A DNA stretch of 64,000 bases from Quercus robur (GCF_932294415.1 NC_065539.1:34660001-34724000); one strand, 5' to 3'; positions 12,427 to 25,842 are shown, counted from the first letter of the stretch. The notes: generated by a model not told the origin, from the letters alone. Made by a program: numbers and translations.

Positions 12427-14251
12427 AAGTCGTTTGAAAGAGGTGGTATCAGTTTGATATTGTCATCTTGTTTACAAATTGTTCTAATAGCGCACACGAT
12501 CTTGTTTTAATTGAATTGGGGATATTCCATGTCTAGTGCTAAGTGAAGGGTAGGAACGAGCCATCTATTTTGTAATTTAAAAAATCTAGTCCTAGTGCTG
12601 TGAAACCACAGTGTATATGACATCTTTAAAAATTCCCCCTTGTTTTTACTCAACTTAATTAGTCTTGCTCCAAATTACTTACTGTATGACATGACTATGA
12701 AATTTGATTGTCGTAGTTATTCATATTGGGGATGACAATGACATAGTGATTCTAACACTCGAAACTTCTTCAGTTTTATTTTAGTGTGTTATAACTAAAT
12801 ACATATCCTAAAAACAGCGAGTAATTCATGAATAAATCTGCCCCAAAAAGTGGGGAACCGGCATGGTTGTTTGCAATGCCACCTGATGAATTTAATGTTT
12901 TTTAAAAAAGAGATGTCTCATCATGGTTACTTCAGTGAAGGGGAATATATGGTTGCGGAATTATACATGCACGGAGAAATTTAGTCAGATTTTCAAAGAA
13001 CTTTTGAGACTCAGACACCCATATGCATGTTAGCCAATAAATAAATAAAACAGGTCATGGCTGATGTTAACACCTACTTCTCTATAGCTTCATGAGTTTG
13101 AGCTACAATATATAATCGCAAGTATCAATAAATAGCTTTCAATAATACAATCGAAATCGCAGCTTAATGTGTATCTGATAAGCAATAGCCAATAGGATAT
13201 TAATCTGTTTATAAGCTTTCATTCTATAATATGAATTCGATTCTTCTTCCAATTTTTTTTTTTTTTTTTTTTTTTTTTAAGTCCCCTTTTCCCAACTATA
13301 TTGACGATTTTGAGCATAAAATTGAACATGAAATAACAACCCAAACTTGCACTTTGCATGGTTGGTTTACTCTGAACTCTCCCATTGAACAATAGTTAAA
13401 CCATCCCGGATATAATGAACTCTCTTCCCTCAGTTCCTACTTTCCAGTGGTTGAGGTTGAATCCAAACTTCTTTCTATTTTACAAAACCATTCACAAGTT
13501 CAATACAAATGAAAAATAAGAACAAAATAGGGGTCTTCATTTTTGTTTGGCTCTTTGCCATTTTCGCACCATGGCAGAAGATTGAGATTTGAAAGTGGCT
13601 TTTTTGGAATAAAATGGCTATCAGTTTGGAGAACTACGATATGGCCCAAAAAATTATGCTAAGTGCCCACGGATACACTTTGGTTTGCGAGTGATGCTTA
13701 TTATACGTATAGATTGCATGTCACGTATTTGTTTAAAAATTTTAAATGTATCAGATTCTAATTTCTTGTCTTTCTCTCAAAAAAAAAAAAAAAAAAAAAA
13801 AAAAAGAATGATTCTATAAAGTTTTTTAACTTTCAGTCCATCCTGCCTTAACTTATTTTGGTTTTATATTTAATTTTTACGTTTTGAAATAAAACTCATC
13901 CTTACTGCAAAAATGTTGAATAACATCAGTGTCTCAATTACATATATACATTCATCTCTTTGGAAAATTTATAGTATGGCATTTTGTGGTTCAGCTTCTG
14001 TGTGAACAGTCAATCAGATTTATGCTACTATCAAAACTATGTTGTACATAAATATATTTCGCTTGAGTGGATCTTCTGTGTTTTATTTGTCAAGTCACTG
14101 TTTTCAATCAAATAGTTAATGACACGGACATTTTTTTACATAAACTTTAAAATAAAAAAACTAAAATGAAATATTGCAAAACATAGGGACCCCTTTAAAA
14201 TATAAGGTAAATATTGAAGAATAAATATCATATAAGGGTTTCCTCAAACAA

Positions 14252-14282
<31 letters not shown>

Positions 14283-14587
14283 GTAGGAATAATAGAATTT
14301 TCAGTTTTAGCATTAGATAAACTGAAATAATTTGGTTTCTTATGTTAGTGTTGCTTTTGAATTAATTTGGTTTTTTTTTTTTTTTTTTTTTTTTTAAGGT
14401 GATGGACTTGGCAAAATCCCTTCTTCCTTGACATTTTACATGACGAGGAACAAGGTTTTGGCAATAGTATTTTGATGGTCACTCCACATTCAGACATGAA
14501 TGCCCATCAATCTCCACCCCAAGTTGAAATGAGACAATCTACACCCCCATTGAAATAAAATCAACTACTAAGAAATGCTAACAGGGA
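12427..14587. other. 3' flank of SUVR and intergenic DNA
   Basis: The SUVR 3'UTR should start here, but no clear end could be fixed. The remainder has a T run near 13253-13278, an A run near 13780-13805, an (AAT)n microsatellite near 14250-14281 and a T run near 14370-14395. No other gene was recognised. Confidence 0.6.
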
Positions 14588-15486
14588 AACAAATTCACCA
14601 TAGATGAAGACATTAAGCTAATGTCGACGTAGCTCAATGTTAGCTTAGATATCGTGACTTCAACTGACAAAAAACACACAACATTCTGGGATAGAATTTG
14701 ATCCACCTTCTACAATGACAAGAAATTTAACTGCTCCAAGGATTCTTTAAGTAATCGGTGGTCAATGATCCAAAGTGATACCAACAAGTTTTGTGGATTC
14801 TTGGCTCAAATTGAGAGCTGGAATGAAAGTAGTAAAATTGAGCATGACAAGGTATATCTACTCAACATCTAATATGTATTATACATCAATGCACTGAAAG
14901 TTTTATGATACTCATTATTATCAATTTGTCGCTTTTGTAGATTGATGATGCAAAAACTATGTATAAAAGTAATAGCAGAACCTTATTTCAATTGGAACAT
15001 TGTTGGAATATTTTGAGGAATGAAGCCAAATGGTTGAATATAAGAGATAATGTGAAGGTCCACCCAAGACAGCCAGCAACACAATTTTGTCCTACTTTTG
15101 CAAGCTTAACAAATCTAGAAAAGAAAGAGGAGAAATTAAAGAAAAAAAAGATTAGCAATGATGTGGTCCCCAGACTTTCCTCCCAATTGGATGAAATCAA
15201 GGAACAAAAGAGGAGAATGCATGGTGAAAAAAAGGAAAGTATGCGCATTGCATTAGAAGAATGAAGAGAGTTAATGTACATTGCATCAAAAGAACGAAAA
15301 GAGTTGATTTGTATCAAGAAAGAGAAGAATGAAGTAGAAAAGATGAAAGTGGAAGATAAAATTATGATGAAAGATATAAGAAACATGAATTTTGAACAAA
15401 ATGAATATATTCGTTTACGTCGTTTGGAAATCTTGAAGAAGTTAAAGTCTAAATTTCATTATAATTTGAATATTATTATTGACAAT
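14588..15486 (+). pseudogene. NAM-associated / Myb-like transposon ORF, broken
   Basis: Exon 14588-14851, donor GTATAT, acceptor TTGTAG at 14940, then a second exon from 14941 into the solo LTR at 15487. The translation carries the hallmarks of plant proteins with a Myb/SANT-like region plus the NAM-associated C-terminal domain (NRWSMIQSDTNKFCG, LAQIESWNES, FQLEHCWNILRNEAKW), then a long basic coiled coil. Such ORFs often accompany PIF/Harbinger transposons. Premature stops are at about 14630 (TAG), about 14699 (TGA) and 15262-15264 (TGA); the family would have Trp, Trp and Arg there. The 3' end is cut by the solo LTR. No TIR of a parent element was found. Confidence 0.75.
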
Positions 15487-16085
15487 TGTACGGCACCGAG
15501 CTTCCAAAGCCCATACTGGCCTTGGGCCCAGACCCATCTAGGCCCCGGGCCCAAGCCCATACCGGCCTTGGGCGCAGGCCCAGCAGAAAGTTCCAGTTAC
15601 CTTATGCCCTTCTTGAAACTGCCTTAGAGTAAAAACAAGTTTTGGGTATTAAGTTCCCAGAGTTGACCGGTTAATCTTTCCCGGTAGAGCGCATGAGTCA
15701 TATCCGGGAAGGTCATGATATGCACGGGAACGTGAGTTGCCGAACATAATCGGTGAAAATGGAACCAAGTTCCAAGATCATAAATGCTGCACCGCCCTTT
15801 CACCTGAACAACCACTTTAACCAGATAATACTAGACCTTCAATAGCACTAACGGTGACTGTAATTATGATCTTCCCACTAATCTTGGCTATAAATAGAAG
15901 AAAGTTGGGAGAAGAAGGGGTTCAGAAAAATCGAGAGAAAACAGTCAAGGAGAGGGTGCTAACTGGGTGTCACTTTGAGTCTCTTTGCCGAGAACGACCC
16001 ATTGTAGGAAATACTTAAGCCCACTACAAATAAATTGTGAGCCCAAGTGACCTAAGGTCCAGAAGTCTTGCACTTGGTTCTTACA
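15487..16085. mobile_element. solo LTR, 599 bp, TSD ACAAT
   Basis: The sequence starts TGTACGG and ends TTCTTACA, flanked by ACAAT at 15482-15486 and 16086-16090. No internal retroelement domains are present, so this is a solo LTR left by LTR-LTR recombination. TATAAATA at 15889-15896 fits an LTR promoter on the + strand. It is GC-richer than its surroundings, with repeated GGGCCC-type words near 15520-15580. It interrupts the NAM-associated ORF. Confidence 0.9.
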
Positions 16086-16620
16086 ACAATATTTAATCAA
16101 GTAATTTTTGTATTGTGTAAAGATATTAGCACATGGTTGACATAGATAATTTGATGTTAGGTATCTTGTTTGTAGTATTTACTTGTGCAGGGAACATGAT
16201 TGTTCAATATCTGATCATGTTAGATATATTTGTTGTAGTCTTTACTTGTGCAAGGATAATAACAATGTTGTAATTTTTGTATTGTGCAAAGATAATAGCA
16301 CTTGATTATTCAAGATAATTTGATAGCGTGTATGTGATTTGATAGTACTTTTGTATTTATTATTACTTTCATTGTTGTTTCTCTAAAAGGCATCAATGGA
16401 TAATAGTAATGTTTGTAGCAAATTTATTATGCCTCTGATTTTGTAGTTATGTTATGGGTAAAATAGGTTTTTTTGCTAAAATAGTCATGCTTGTTTGCCT
16501 ATATTTGTTGTTAGATAGTACATCTACCATTCTTACTTATGGTGAGTTGTGATGCAAACTATATCCCTATGGTTAGTGGCTATAACAGGGTACAAATTAG
16601 TCATTGGCTAATAGATAATG
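16086..16620. repeat. downstream remnant with a direct repeat
   Basis: Words such as GTAATTTTTGTATTGTG, AAAGATA and AGATAATTTGAT recur at about 16100-16155 and again at about 16270-16325, an imperfect direct repeat of about 170 bp. This is probably the 3' part of the transposon that carried the NAM-associated ORF. No gene is seen. Confidence 0.5.
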
Positions 16621-17935
16621 TGTCACGACCCAAGCCTGTACTTCAGATTTTAGAGCATGACCGACATGTTAATATCAAGTTTAACTAAATACTAACACGA
16701 ACAAACTAAAATTGAAGGTGCTTATCAAAAATAATTTCTCATATCCGTTTTCATTCATTGCATAAAAGCCATAATATACAAAGTTCATGGAAACATAAAA
16801 CTGCATTACAGTCAAACTTGCAAATTTGACAACTTGACTGAAACTAAAAGTTTTTGAGTAAATATTACATAACTAAACATTTAGCAAAACTTTTATTTAA
16901 AAATCTAACTCCAAAGACATACAACTAGGATTCAAAACAAACTTAACAACATCTTTGTTCATAAGAATCAAGTACATTTTGATTCCTCCTATACAACAAA
17001 AGACTATATTTTATATACAACAAAAGAAAACTATACGTTCTAAAAAACAAGAACCATAGAGCCCTTACCATCTCTAATACTCTCGTTGCTTTTGGAAAAG
17101 AACCTGTGCACTGAAAAATAATAGGGTGGGCTGTGAAGCCCAGTAAGGTTTTACGTTCCATGAGTATTTAATAAGAGTGCATGTAAATCAAATATTCCAT
17201 AGATATGCCAGCTTTAATAACTAGTCTTCATACGATTCTTAATAATAACTTACGAACTTTCATACGAAGACATCATTTTTCCTTTCATATAATAAGAAAA
17301 GGACATAATAAGGAACTTTAACATAATTCAGTAACCTTATCTTTAAATAGACTATAAAACATTTATCATAAACTTTCCATCAGATTTATAATACATTTAA
17401 CTTACATTTTTTATCATCATATTTTTCTTATAAACTTAAAATAGTCTAATAGCTCATTAGTACTATATTAGTCAGTCCAATTGTAAGTCTGTCACAACTT
17501 TTGGGAGACTTCTAGCATATTGTGCCAGGCATCGAGCATTCCCCACAATGTTAGGAAATCCCAAGATTATATTAGAAATATCACACTCCTTTCGGTGTGC
17601 TCAGACCATCAACCATGGGGGTCGGTTGACATCCTCCACAAGTTGGTATTTTCCAATAAGAGCAGGTACAATAGAATCCTCACCACTTTTAATGACCAAT
17701 CAATTAATATTTCCATGGAAATGCCAATACTTTAATTCCTGCTGGCTGAGTTCAAATCATAACAATGGAATAACTCTAAAACTATATTTTTATAACAATT
17801 ATGCTTTTACATAAATACTTCATAATAGTAGCATATCCACTTCATTCTTAAATATTGTGTTTGTGGTATAAGTAATAGCATCAATATGCTAAAAACTATC
17901 ATATATATATATATATATATTTTTTTTTTTTTTGC

Positions 17936-17967
<32 letters not shown>

Positions 17968-18714
17968 AGACTCGACAATTCACGAACATGTCTTTACTTA
18001 AATCATGATTATATGTAATATCTCTAATTAAAAGGTTTTAATGCATAATAAATTTCTAAACAAACCTTATACTTATCAAACGCACATGTCATATATCCCA
18101 TACCTGAAAGCATAAAACGTTAGACTTGAATAAGATGAGCTCAAGTGTCCACGTTCTTGTCACCTAAAAAGACCAAAACTTATTACTAATAAATCTTCCT
18201 AAGTATATAAACTTATATATGAATCACAACCTAACTCTCAAACTCAAGAAAATCTTAATTCTCATCTCACAAAAGTTCCCCACGGCAACACATAAACATA
18301 CATATATATACAAATCACATGATCAAAAGAATCCATAGACTAAGTTTTGAATTATGAAGCTACTGCCATACCAAGCAACAAAACAGAAAATTCTTATACC
18401 AACATGTTGTTCAGGTTATAATTATAAGCCAACAAGAAAACTTAATCAACTAATAATTAAATTTACTTGTGAAACAACATCTTTACATAATAAACCTACA
18501 TACAGAACAACCTTTACAATCTCTAATCCATTATCTCAACTCACAGTTTTCCAAGTATGATAACTTAACCATGATATCTTCAATCTTCCAAATTGCTAAC
18601 ACAAAACCACAAATTCCAACTTCTAGAAATCCAATTAGAGGATATAGAGTGGAAAATAAAACAAACATTTACACCATAAATTACCCATAACAAGAAGTAG
18701 TTTTATTTACTTAC

Positions 18715-21700
18715 TAGGGGTGTGCAAAAAACCGAGGAACCGAAAAAACCGCCTCAAACCAACTGAATCGATGCAAAAGTTTCAGTTCGGTTTGGTTTCG
18801 GTTTTATTATATAAAAAACCAAAAATTTCGGTGGCAAATTATAATACACCAAATCGAATCGAAATATATTATTATATTATATTTTATATTAAATATATAA
18901 TATTTTGTAAATATTTGACTCTGACTCTCTGAGATATGCTTTGGCTATTCTAAAAAAAAAAAAAAAAAAAAAAGATATGCTTTGGAAGCTTTGCGTTGGG
19001 CGGTGGGCCTCCATTTCATTTTAAAACAATTCAGTGATTCACAATTGGGCCTTTTTTTGTTCAGTCATCAAATGATTCAAAATTTCAAAATTCAAATAAT
19101 CCGGCCTAGCTTATCTTTTTAAACATAGCATTTTAAAAACGATTAGATTAATCACCTATAATTAAACTAAGTAAATATTTAATTAAACTAAAACTAATTA
19201 GACTATAAAATCAAAACTTGGAAAACCCTACCTTACATACCCCACACTTTTCACTCTCACACTTTTCACTCTCTCTCACGTTCAAACTTCAGACAGCCTC
19301 CACTCCACAGTCCCTACCTCTCACGCCGAGTCTCCCTCTGCCACCACCTCCACACGCCACCCTTCCCACGCTGGCTTGATCATCAGCTTCTCATCTCACG
19401 GTGAGTCTCTGTTTTGAAAATCTCAATACCCTCTGACCCTCTCTTTGTTTTGTGTTTTAGGTTTTGAAAGAGTGAATCTCTGTTTTGTAGTAACAACATA
19501 AGATCAAGATATTTATTTTTTCAAGTTTTAATGTTTTATATGCAAACAAAGTTAGGGTTTTGAAAAAATCGATAACCCATGTGCTTGGCTGCTTATGCTA
19601 GTTGGTTTCTTTATTAAAGTTAGCTCAGCTGATTGCCTTTGTCTCATGTGGTTGTTGAAAATCTCGATAACCCTCTCTCTGTTTTGTATTTTGGGTTTTG
19701 TTTAATACTGAATCAATAAAGTTAGGGTTTTTAAAATACCGAATCTCTGTTTTATAGTAATAACATAAGATCAAGATGTTTATTTTTTCAAGTTTTATAT
19801 GTGAATAAAGTTAGGGTTTTGAAAAAATCGATAACCCATGTGCTTGGCTGCTTGTGCTAGTTGGTTTCTTTATTAAAGTTAGCTGATTGCCTTTGAGTTC
19901 TGATATATGAAGTTAGCTGCTTTTTTATTTATTATTGTTGATATATTTTTGTTTATTGTTGTTGACATGCTATGAATCTGTGACTGTGATGTTGAATTGT
20001 TATTTTCTTATTGATGTTACAGATTTGAAAATCAATAACCCTATGTGCTTAACTGTGATGTTGGTGCATTTGTTAATAGTTGACTGTGATGTTGGGGTAT
20101 TTGTTTATTATTGCCTTGATGTTGATGTGTTTATTATTATCTTATTGACGTGTTTATCGTTGGCTCGTTGCTATATACTAGAGTCCTTCTCATTCCTTTT
20201 TTCCTTTCTTTCTTGTTGACTTGTTGTGTTATTGTATACTAGAGTAGAGTGAAGAGTCCTTTTTTTTTTTTTTTTGCTGACTATTATTGTGTTATTGTTA
20301 CCGTATTTTTTTTTATTGTAGACTAGACTCATTTTGGCGTTAAATTTTATTTTTTACTTTTTATAGTTGCTGACTTATTGTGTTTTATTTTATATTGTAG
20401 ATGAATGAGACAAGAGAAATCCTAAAGGGTCAATACAATGAAGCGGGTCAAGGGGCAACCAATGTGCATGAAGACAAAGGCAAACTCCCACTCCCACCAA
20501 GTGCAGGTAATATTGGTAAAAAAGATATTTTGTTTGGGGTCATTTCATTGTTATTGAAGAGGGGGGGGGGGGAATCCTAAGGTAGCTTGTAACTACTGTG
20601 GCACAACCTATGCTTGTGACACTAAGTAAATGGCACTACAACCATGAGAACTTACATACAATCATAATGTTTGAAATATCCATGGGAAGACAAAAAAAAA
20701 ACCAATCAACCCTAGCATTCAAACCCAAAGAAGAAGGAGAAAGTAGTGGTAAACTTGTGCCATGGGTGTTTAATTTTGAGGAATGTAAGAAAGCATTGGC
20801 AGAGATGATTATTCTAGATAAGCTGTCTTTTAGGTTTGTGGAGGGTTTTGGTTTTAGGAAGTTTATGTCTATTACCCAACCTAGGTTCAATCCAATCCCT
20901 TGCCGCACAACAATTGCCAAAACTTGCTTTAGAGTGTTTTTAGATGAGAAACAAAAGTTGAAAGAAGCCCTAAGAGAGTAGCAGGTCTGCCTTACCATAG
21001 ATACATGGACATCCGTTCAAAATTCGAACTACATGTGTCTCACTGCCCATTTTATAGATAGTGATTGGAAAACACAAAAGAGGATTCTTAGTTTTTATTT
21101 AGTGGAAAATCACAAGAGTGAAACACTTGGGAAGGCGGTTGAGATGTGTTTACTTGATTGGGGGATAGACAAGATTCTAACTATTACAGTTCATAATGCT
21201 GTCTCTAATAGTGGGCTGATTTCTTTTATTCAAAAAAAGACTAAGCATAGGAAGGTAACAATTTTAGGGCATAAATACTTGCATGTGAGGTGTAGTGCTC
21301 ATATTTTGAACTTGATTGTTCGTGAAGGGTTAGTTGAAATGGATGAGACAATAGTGAAGGTGTGGAAATCTGTGCGATATGTGAAATCATCTCTACAAAG
21401 ACAAAGCACATTTAAGTTATGTGAGAAGAATGAGAAAGTTGACTTTAAAAATCAGTTGTGCTTAGATGTACCCTTTAGATGGAACTACACCTATATTATG
21501 TTGGATAAGGCCAAAAAGTATCAAAAGGCTTTTGAGAGATTGGAGGAAAATGATCCAAATTTTCTTATGACAATTAGAGAGGAGGCAAAGGAAGAAGGAA
21601 ATGATAGACATGAGGTTGCTTGGGGAATGGATGATTTGAATTGGGAAAAGATTATGATCTTTTCTAAATTTCTTAAAATTTTCTATGATGTAACCTTGCG

Positions 21701-22683
21701 GTTTTCGGGTGCTAATTATGTCACTAGCAATTCTTTCTTTTTGGAGCTTATGTCAATTCATAACACAATTGAGTTGGAGCATGAAAAAAGATAGTTATTT
21801 GTTGAGAAAAATGATTGATTACATGAAGAACAAATTGAAAAGTATTGGGGGAACTTTGATAATATGAATCACTTGTTGTATGTAGGGTTAGTTCTTGATC
21901 CTTAATACAAGTTGGGGTATCTTGAGTACTGTTTTGGTACTTTGTATGAGAGGCAAAAGGCTGTTGATATGGCAGGAAGAGTAAAGGCTGTTTTGGACGA
22001 TTTATATAAATTTTATACTCAAAATCAAGTGGGGAGTAATAGTGCTAGTGCTGCTGCACAAGCCCAAGGCCAAAAACCAAGTAGATCAATGGAGGGAGAT
22101 GATTCTAGTGTGGTTGATGCGAAGACAATGAGGATGATGGGATTTAAGAAGCACTTGAAGGGTATTGATTCTTCAAATACCAAATCAGAGGTTGATAAAT
22201 ACTTGTTAGAGAGTTGTGAAGATGTCTTTGATGATAATTTTGATATTTTGGCTTGGTGGAAGGTTAATTCCCCATGATACCATGTGCTTTCAAGAGTTGC
22301 ACGACATGTTCTTGCAATTCTGATATCCACTGTGACCTCAGAATCTGTCTTTAGTACGGCTAGTCATGTCCTTGATCCTTTCCAGAGTTCATTGTCTCCA
22401 TTTATGGTGGAAGCCCTCATTTGTGGTCAAAACTGGCTCCGTCGAAACCGTCTTTCATTGGCTCCAATCTGCCTTCGTGCTGCCATGGATGATGTTGAGG
22501 AGTTTGAAAAGCTTGATGGAGGTATGACTATTATTTGTTATATTAAAAAAAATATGACTTTCTGTTTCTTTATTTATTAAAAAAAATTCTGCATGTCTAT
22601 TATTTTTTTTAAAAAACTGAATGTCTTGGATTCTTGGCATATTTATTGTTTTATTGTACATTTTGTATGTCTACTTCTTTCTT

Positions 22684-22719
<36 letters not shown>

Positions 22720-23975
22720 AAATGTCTTGGATTCTTGGCATATTTATTGTTTTATTGTACAAGTGACTTTTATGTTTTTTTTTTCATTTTTTGTTTGTAG
22801 AACTCATGAGTGATGCTGCATTAACATCGGAACTAGGCATGTCCACATCAACACTTACTGAAGTTGATGGTTGAAGATTGCTCTTTGCTCTTTGGACGGG
22901 TGGTATTGATGATGACATAGGGTTTTTTTAGTTTCTATTTTGACAACAACTTGACATATTGATATGTACACTTTTTGCTATTAGACACTAGTAGACAGTG
23001 GCTTACGTATAGATATGGGCTTTTATTTTGAGCTTTGACAGTGGCCTATACATAATACATAGACAATTTATGATATTAGGCAATAGGCAATGACATATGA
23101 CCAATTTATTTTGAGTCTTTGGCCAAATATTAAATATGGATAGTATATGTTGACATTGACATTGACATATGACCAATTTATTTTGAGTCTTTGGCTAAAA
23201 TGCTATTATGTAGGTATTGACATATGGACAATATGTGGACATTGACATATTACTAATGAAGTAATGAAATCTACACTAGTTATTTTATTTTGACTTATAC
23301 AATTTATTTTTTTAATCTTGTTTGTATTTGATGGGTACTTGTAACAAGTTATAGATTAATTTGAGGCTTTGAGCACTAGAGCAATTTTTTGCTCTAGATT
23401 ATTTCTGGATTTATGAATCTGTGTTGACAGGTTATGCTTATGTAAATGTATTGTTGACAGGTTATATCATGTTGACAGGTTATTTTTGGATTTATGAATA
23501 TGTGATGTGTATTTTAATGAGTATAATAGAAGCTCTAAAGTAGGTTATGAATTTATGATAAGTTGTGATTTATGAATCTGCTATATGTGTTGTTTTTTTG
23601 GATTTATGAATCTGTAACAGGTTGTGATTTTTTTTTTTAATGAATCTGCTATAATGTGTATTTTTGGATTTATGTTGAGCAAAAGCAAGTTATGAAAAAT
23701 GTAAAATGCAAAGCAGGTTGTAATTTTTTTCTTGTTTGTAAAATGCTTTATGGATGTGTAAAAAGGCCCAAAAATGGCCAAAATAGGAAAGGTTCGAATT
23801 TGGGCCAAAAGGGCAAAAACAGAAAGCTAAAAAAGACCTAAAGATGGTCATTTCCAAAATAGAGAAGGCCCGAATCTAGGCCACAACTGGTTCCTAACAA
23901 AAGCCCAAAACAGGTTTCTAAAAAAGATTTAATTAGAGCATAAAAGGGCCATAAAACAAGAGGCTTGAATACTGC

Positions 23976-24007
<32 letters not shown>

Positions 24008-24201
24008 GCCCAAATAGAAAATTTTTGGAAAAAAAACCAAAGGCCTAACTGGCCCAAACTCCAGGCCCAAAAACCGAAACTGGCGGTTTTTCAACTATTT
24101 CAGTCGGTTTCGGTTGAGACTTTTACAAATTGAAATTTTCGATTTCGATTGGCTGGATAAAAAAAAAAAAAACCAACCAAACCAAACTGGTTACAGCCCT
24201 A
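18715..24201 (+). mobile_element. hAT transposon, 5487 bp, TSD TTACTTAC
   Basis: TTACTTAC lies at 18707-18714 and again at 24202-24209, the 8-bp TSD of the hAT superfamily. The element starts TAGGGGTGTGCAAA and its other end reads inverted TAGGGCTGTAACC. Subterminal regions on both sides are crowded with CGGTTTCGGTT-like words, expected transposase-binding repeats. The interior has a spliced hAT transposase pseudogene. The TSD is perfect, so the insertion is probably not very old even though the coding region is dead. Confidence 0.93.
20401..22874 (+). pseudogene. hAT transposase, BED finger to hATC dimerisation domain, inactivated
   Basis: A first exon begins ATGAATGAGACAAG at 20401 with a donor near 20507; a BED-type zinc finger (ACNYCGTTYACDTK at about 20587-20632, then NGTTTMRTY in another frame) follows. 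The RNase H-like core begins LTIDTWTS (about 20991) and includes LHVRCSAHILNLIV. The C-terminal hATC region (about 22284-22510) contains STVTSESVFSTA and SSLSPFMVEALIC. The last exon is 22801-22874. Damage: a frameshift inside the finger, stops at 20979-20981, 21903-21905 and 22275-22277, and two compensating frameshifts at A runs near 21785 and 21838. The second catalytic Asp is replaced by His (ITVHNA where ITVDNA is usual). The protein cannot be active. Confidence 0.9.
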
Positions 24202-24701
24202 TTACTTACCCACCAACTTTGAAGCTGAAACTTTAGTGTTAAGTGTTTGATTTCTTCTTTGGAGAGAGATATAGATTTGGTGAGAGAGGAAGGTATAGCT
24301 AGACCAAGAACAAGCAAAGAGGAGTAAAGAAAGAAGAACAAAGGAAAAAGGAACAAAGAAACAAAGAAAATGGAAGTTTGGTGCAACAAAGAGATAAGGG
24401 AGAAAGGGTGGTGGGGCATATCTCTTGCTAGGAGAAATAGGGTTGATGACTCACCCTTACATCTTTTCAAAATTATACTTACCACCCTCCCAAAAGTTTT
24501 ATTTTCTAGAAAGGCCCAACTAATAAGATAATTCTGCATATATATATATATATATATTCTTTATAAACTTACTCCTATAACATTAAAAGAGTCTATTTCT
24601 TCTATAACATCAAAATATCAATGCACTTAAGGTACTTAAGATAATAATTAGTATATAAATCTATAAAATTAATCATGCAAATAGGCTGGGATGTTACATA
24701 A

Positions 24702-25005
24702 GGTGTATATTAGTTTGTAGTGTCTGAGTATGTGACATGAGTTTGTCATTCATAAACTCATTTTTAGCTTTGCAAGGTTTTGGGTATGAACGCGTGTTGT
24801 TACCCTCTCTTTTTTTGGTTTCCTTATTGCTTTATAAGGTTTACCTTTGAGTGGATATTAGTCTCCCTTTTTCAAATGGGGGTTTCGCTACAGCATTACT
24901 TCATCAACTTCCTTATTACTTTGCAAGGTTGTCTTTGAAGAGGTACCCATCTAGCTTTCCTTACATTCTTGAGAGCATAACGACCTCTCATGTAGGTGTC
25001 TTTCC
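24702..25005. other. spacer, possibly degraded Gypsy flank
   Basis: No gene is seen. Repeated words around TTTGCAAGGTTTTGGG, TTTATAAGGTTTACC and TTTGCAAGGTTGTC suggest an eroded tandem or retroelement 3' region belonging to the minus-strand Gypsy relic that follows. Confidence 0.4.
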
Positions 25006-25842
25006 TTAATAGTGTTCCATGGGCTCCATTATCACCTTGTAAGATTTGCCGTTTGAATAAAATGTTTCATATACTCTCGAAGTATGTGCATTTTTTAAGG
25101 AAAAAAAAGAAAATGAAACAAGAATGTATAATGCCAGCGCCGGTATGAACCTTCGAATATAAGAGAGCTTCTCTATGAAGGACTTCAAATCTTTGACCGA
25201 TGTTGGAGGTTTCATTGTGACTATGACCTTCACTTTCAAGGGGTTAACATCAATTCCCCTTTGATGAATAAGGAATTCTATAAATTTTTTGGTTGTCATT
25301 CCGAAGGCGCACTTCAAAGGATTCATACGAAACATATAACGACGACACCTCTCAAAAACTTTTCACAGGAGTTCCACATGACTTTCTCTAGTTTTAGATT
25401 TTATGACTACATTATCAACATAGTCCTTAAGTTCCTGATGCATCATGTCGCGGAAAATGGTAGTCATAGCTCTTTGAGATGTAGCACCTGCATTCTTAAA
25501 TCCAAATGGCATCATGATATAATATAAATTCCTAATAGGAGCACGAAATGCATTGTTTGTGTCTCTTGGTGTGATTTTGATTTGATTGTAACTGCTAAAA
25601 CCATCTTTGAAGGAGAACATCTCAAGACAACATCTTATTTTTCCATTATTTTTCTTTATGGGAACTATATTTGAGAGCCATTGTGGTTGTTCATTAGGCT
25701 TGATAAATCCCACTACTAACAACTTTTTAACCTTTTGAACTATTTCAGCTTCAATGTTGAGGTGAAATTGTAGAATAAGCCTAAAACACCCCTCGGGTTT
25801 GCTAGATTTGTTTGTTTGTGGAGAGTTAAGCCAAAAATTCAT
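25006..25842 (-). pseudogene. Ty3/Gypsy reverse transcriptase relic
   Basis: The minus strand reads from 25842 down with Gypsy RT motifs: NIVPIKKNNGKIR, MMPFGFKNAGATSQRAMT, then KDYVDNVVIKSK, where the catalytic YVDD has become YVDN. About 25 residues that normally lie between the KIR motif and DGFSSYNQIK are missing. The second frame (from 25335) continues with NPLKCAFGMTTKKFIEF and RGIDVNPLKVK, typical of the segment after the active site, so a frameshift lies near 25340-25365. No LTRs were found. It is an old fragment. Confidence 0.88.

Larger units (their letters stand above)
16621..24698. mobile_element. candidate large element (solo LTR or TIR type) carrying the hAT
   Basis: The left end is TGTCACGACCCAAGCCT and the right end reads, inverted, TGTAACATCCCAGCCTAT, so the ends are imperfect inverted repeats beginning TGT and ending ACA. 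Flanks are TAATG (16616-16620) and TAAGG (24699-24703), a possible 5-bp TSD with one mismatch. Without the hAT insertion the body is about 2.6 kb with no coding domain. A large solo LTR is the simplest reading, but a TIR transposon cannot be excluded. Confidence 0.4.
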
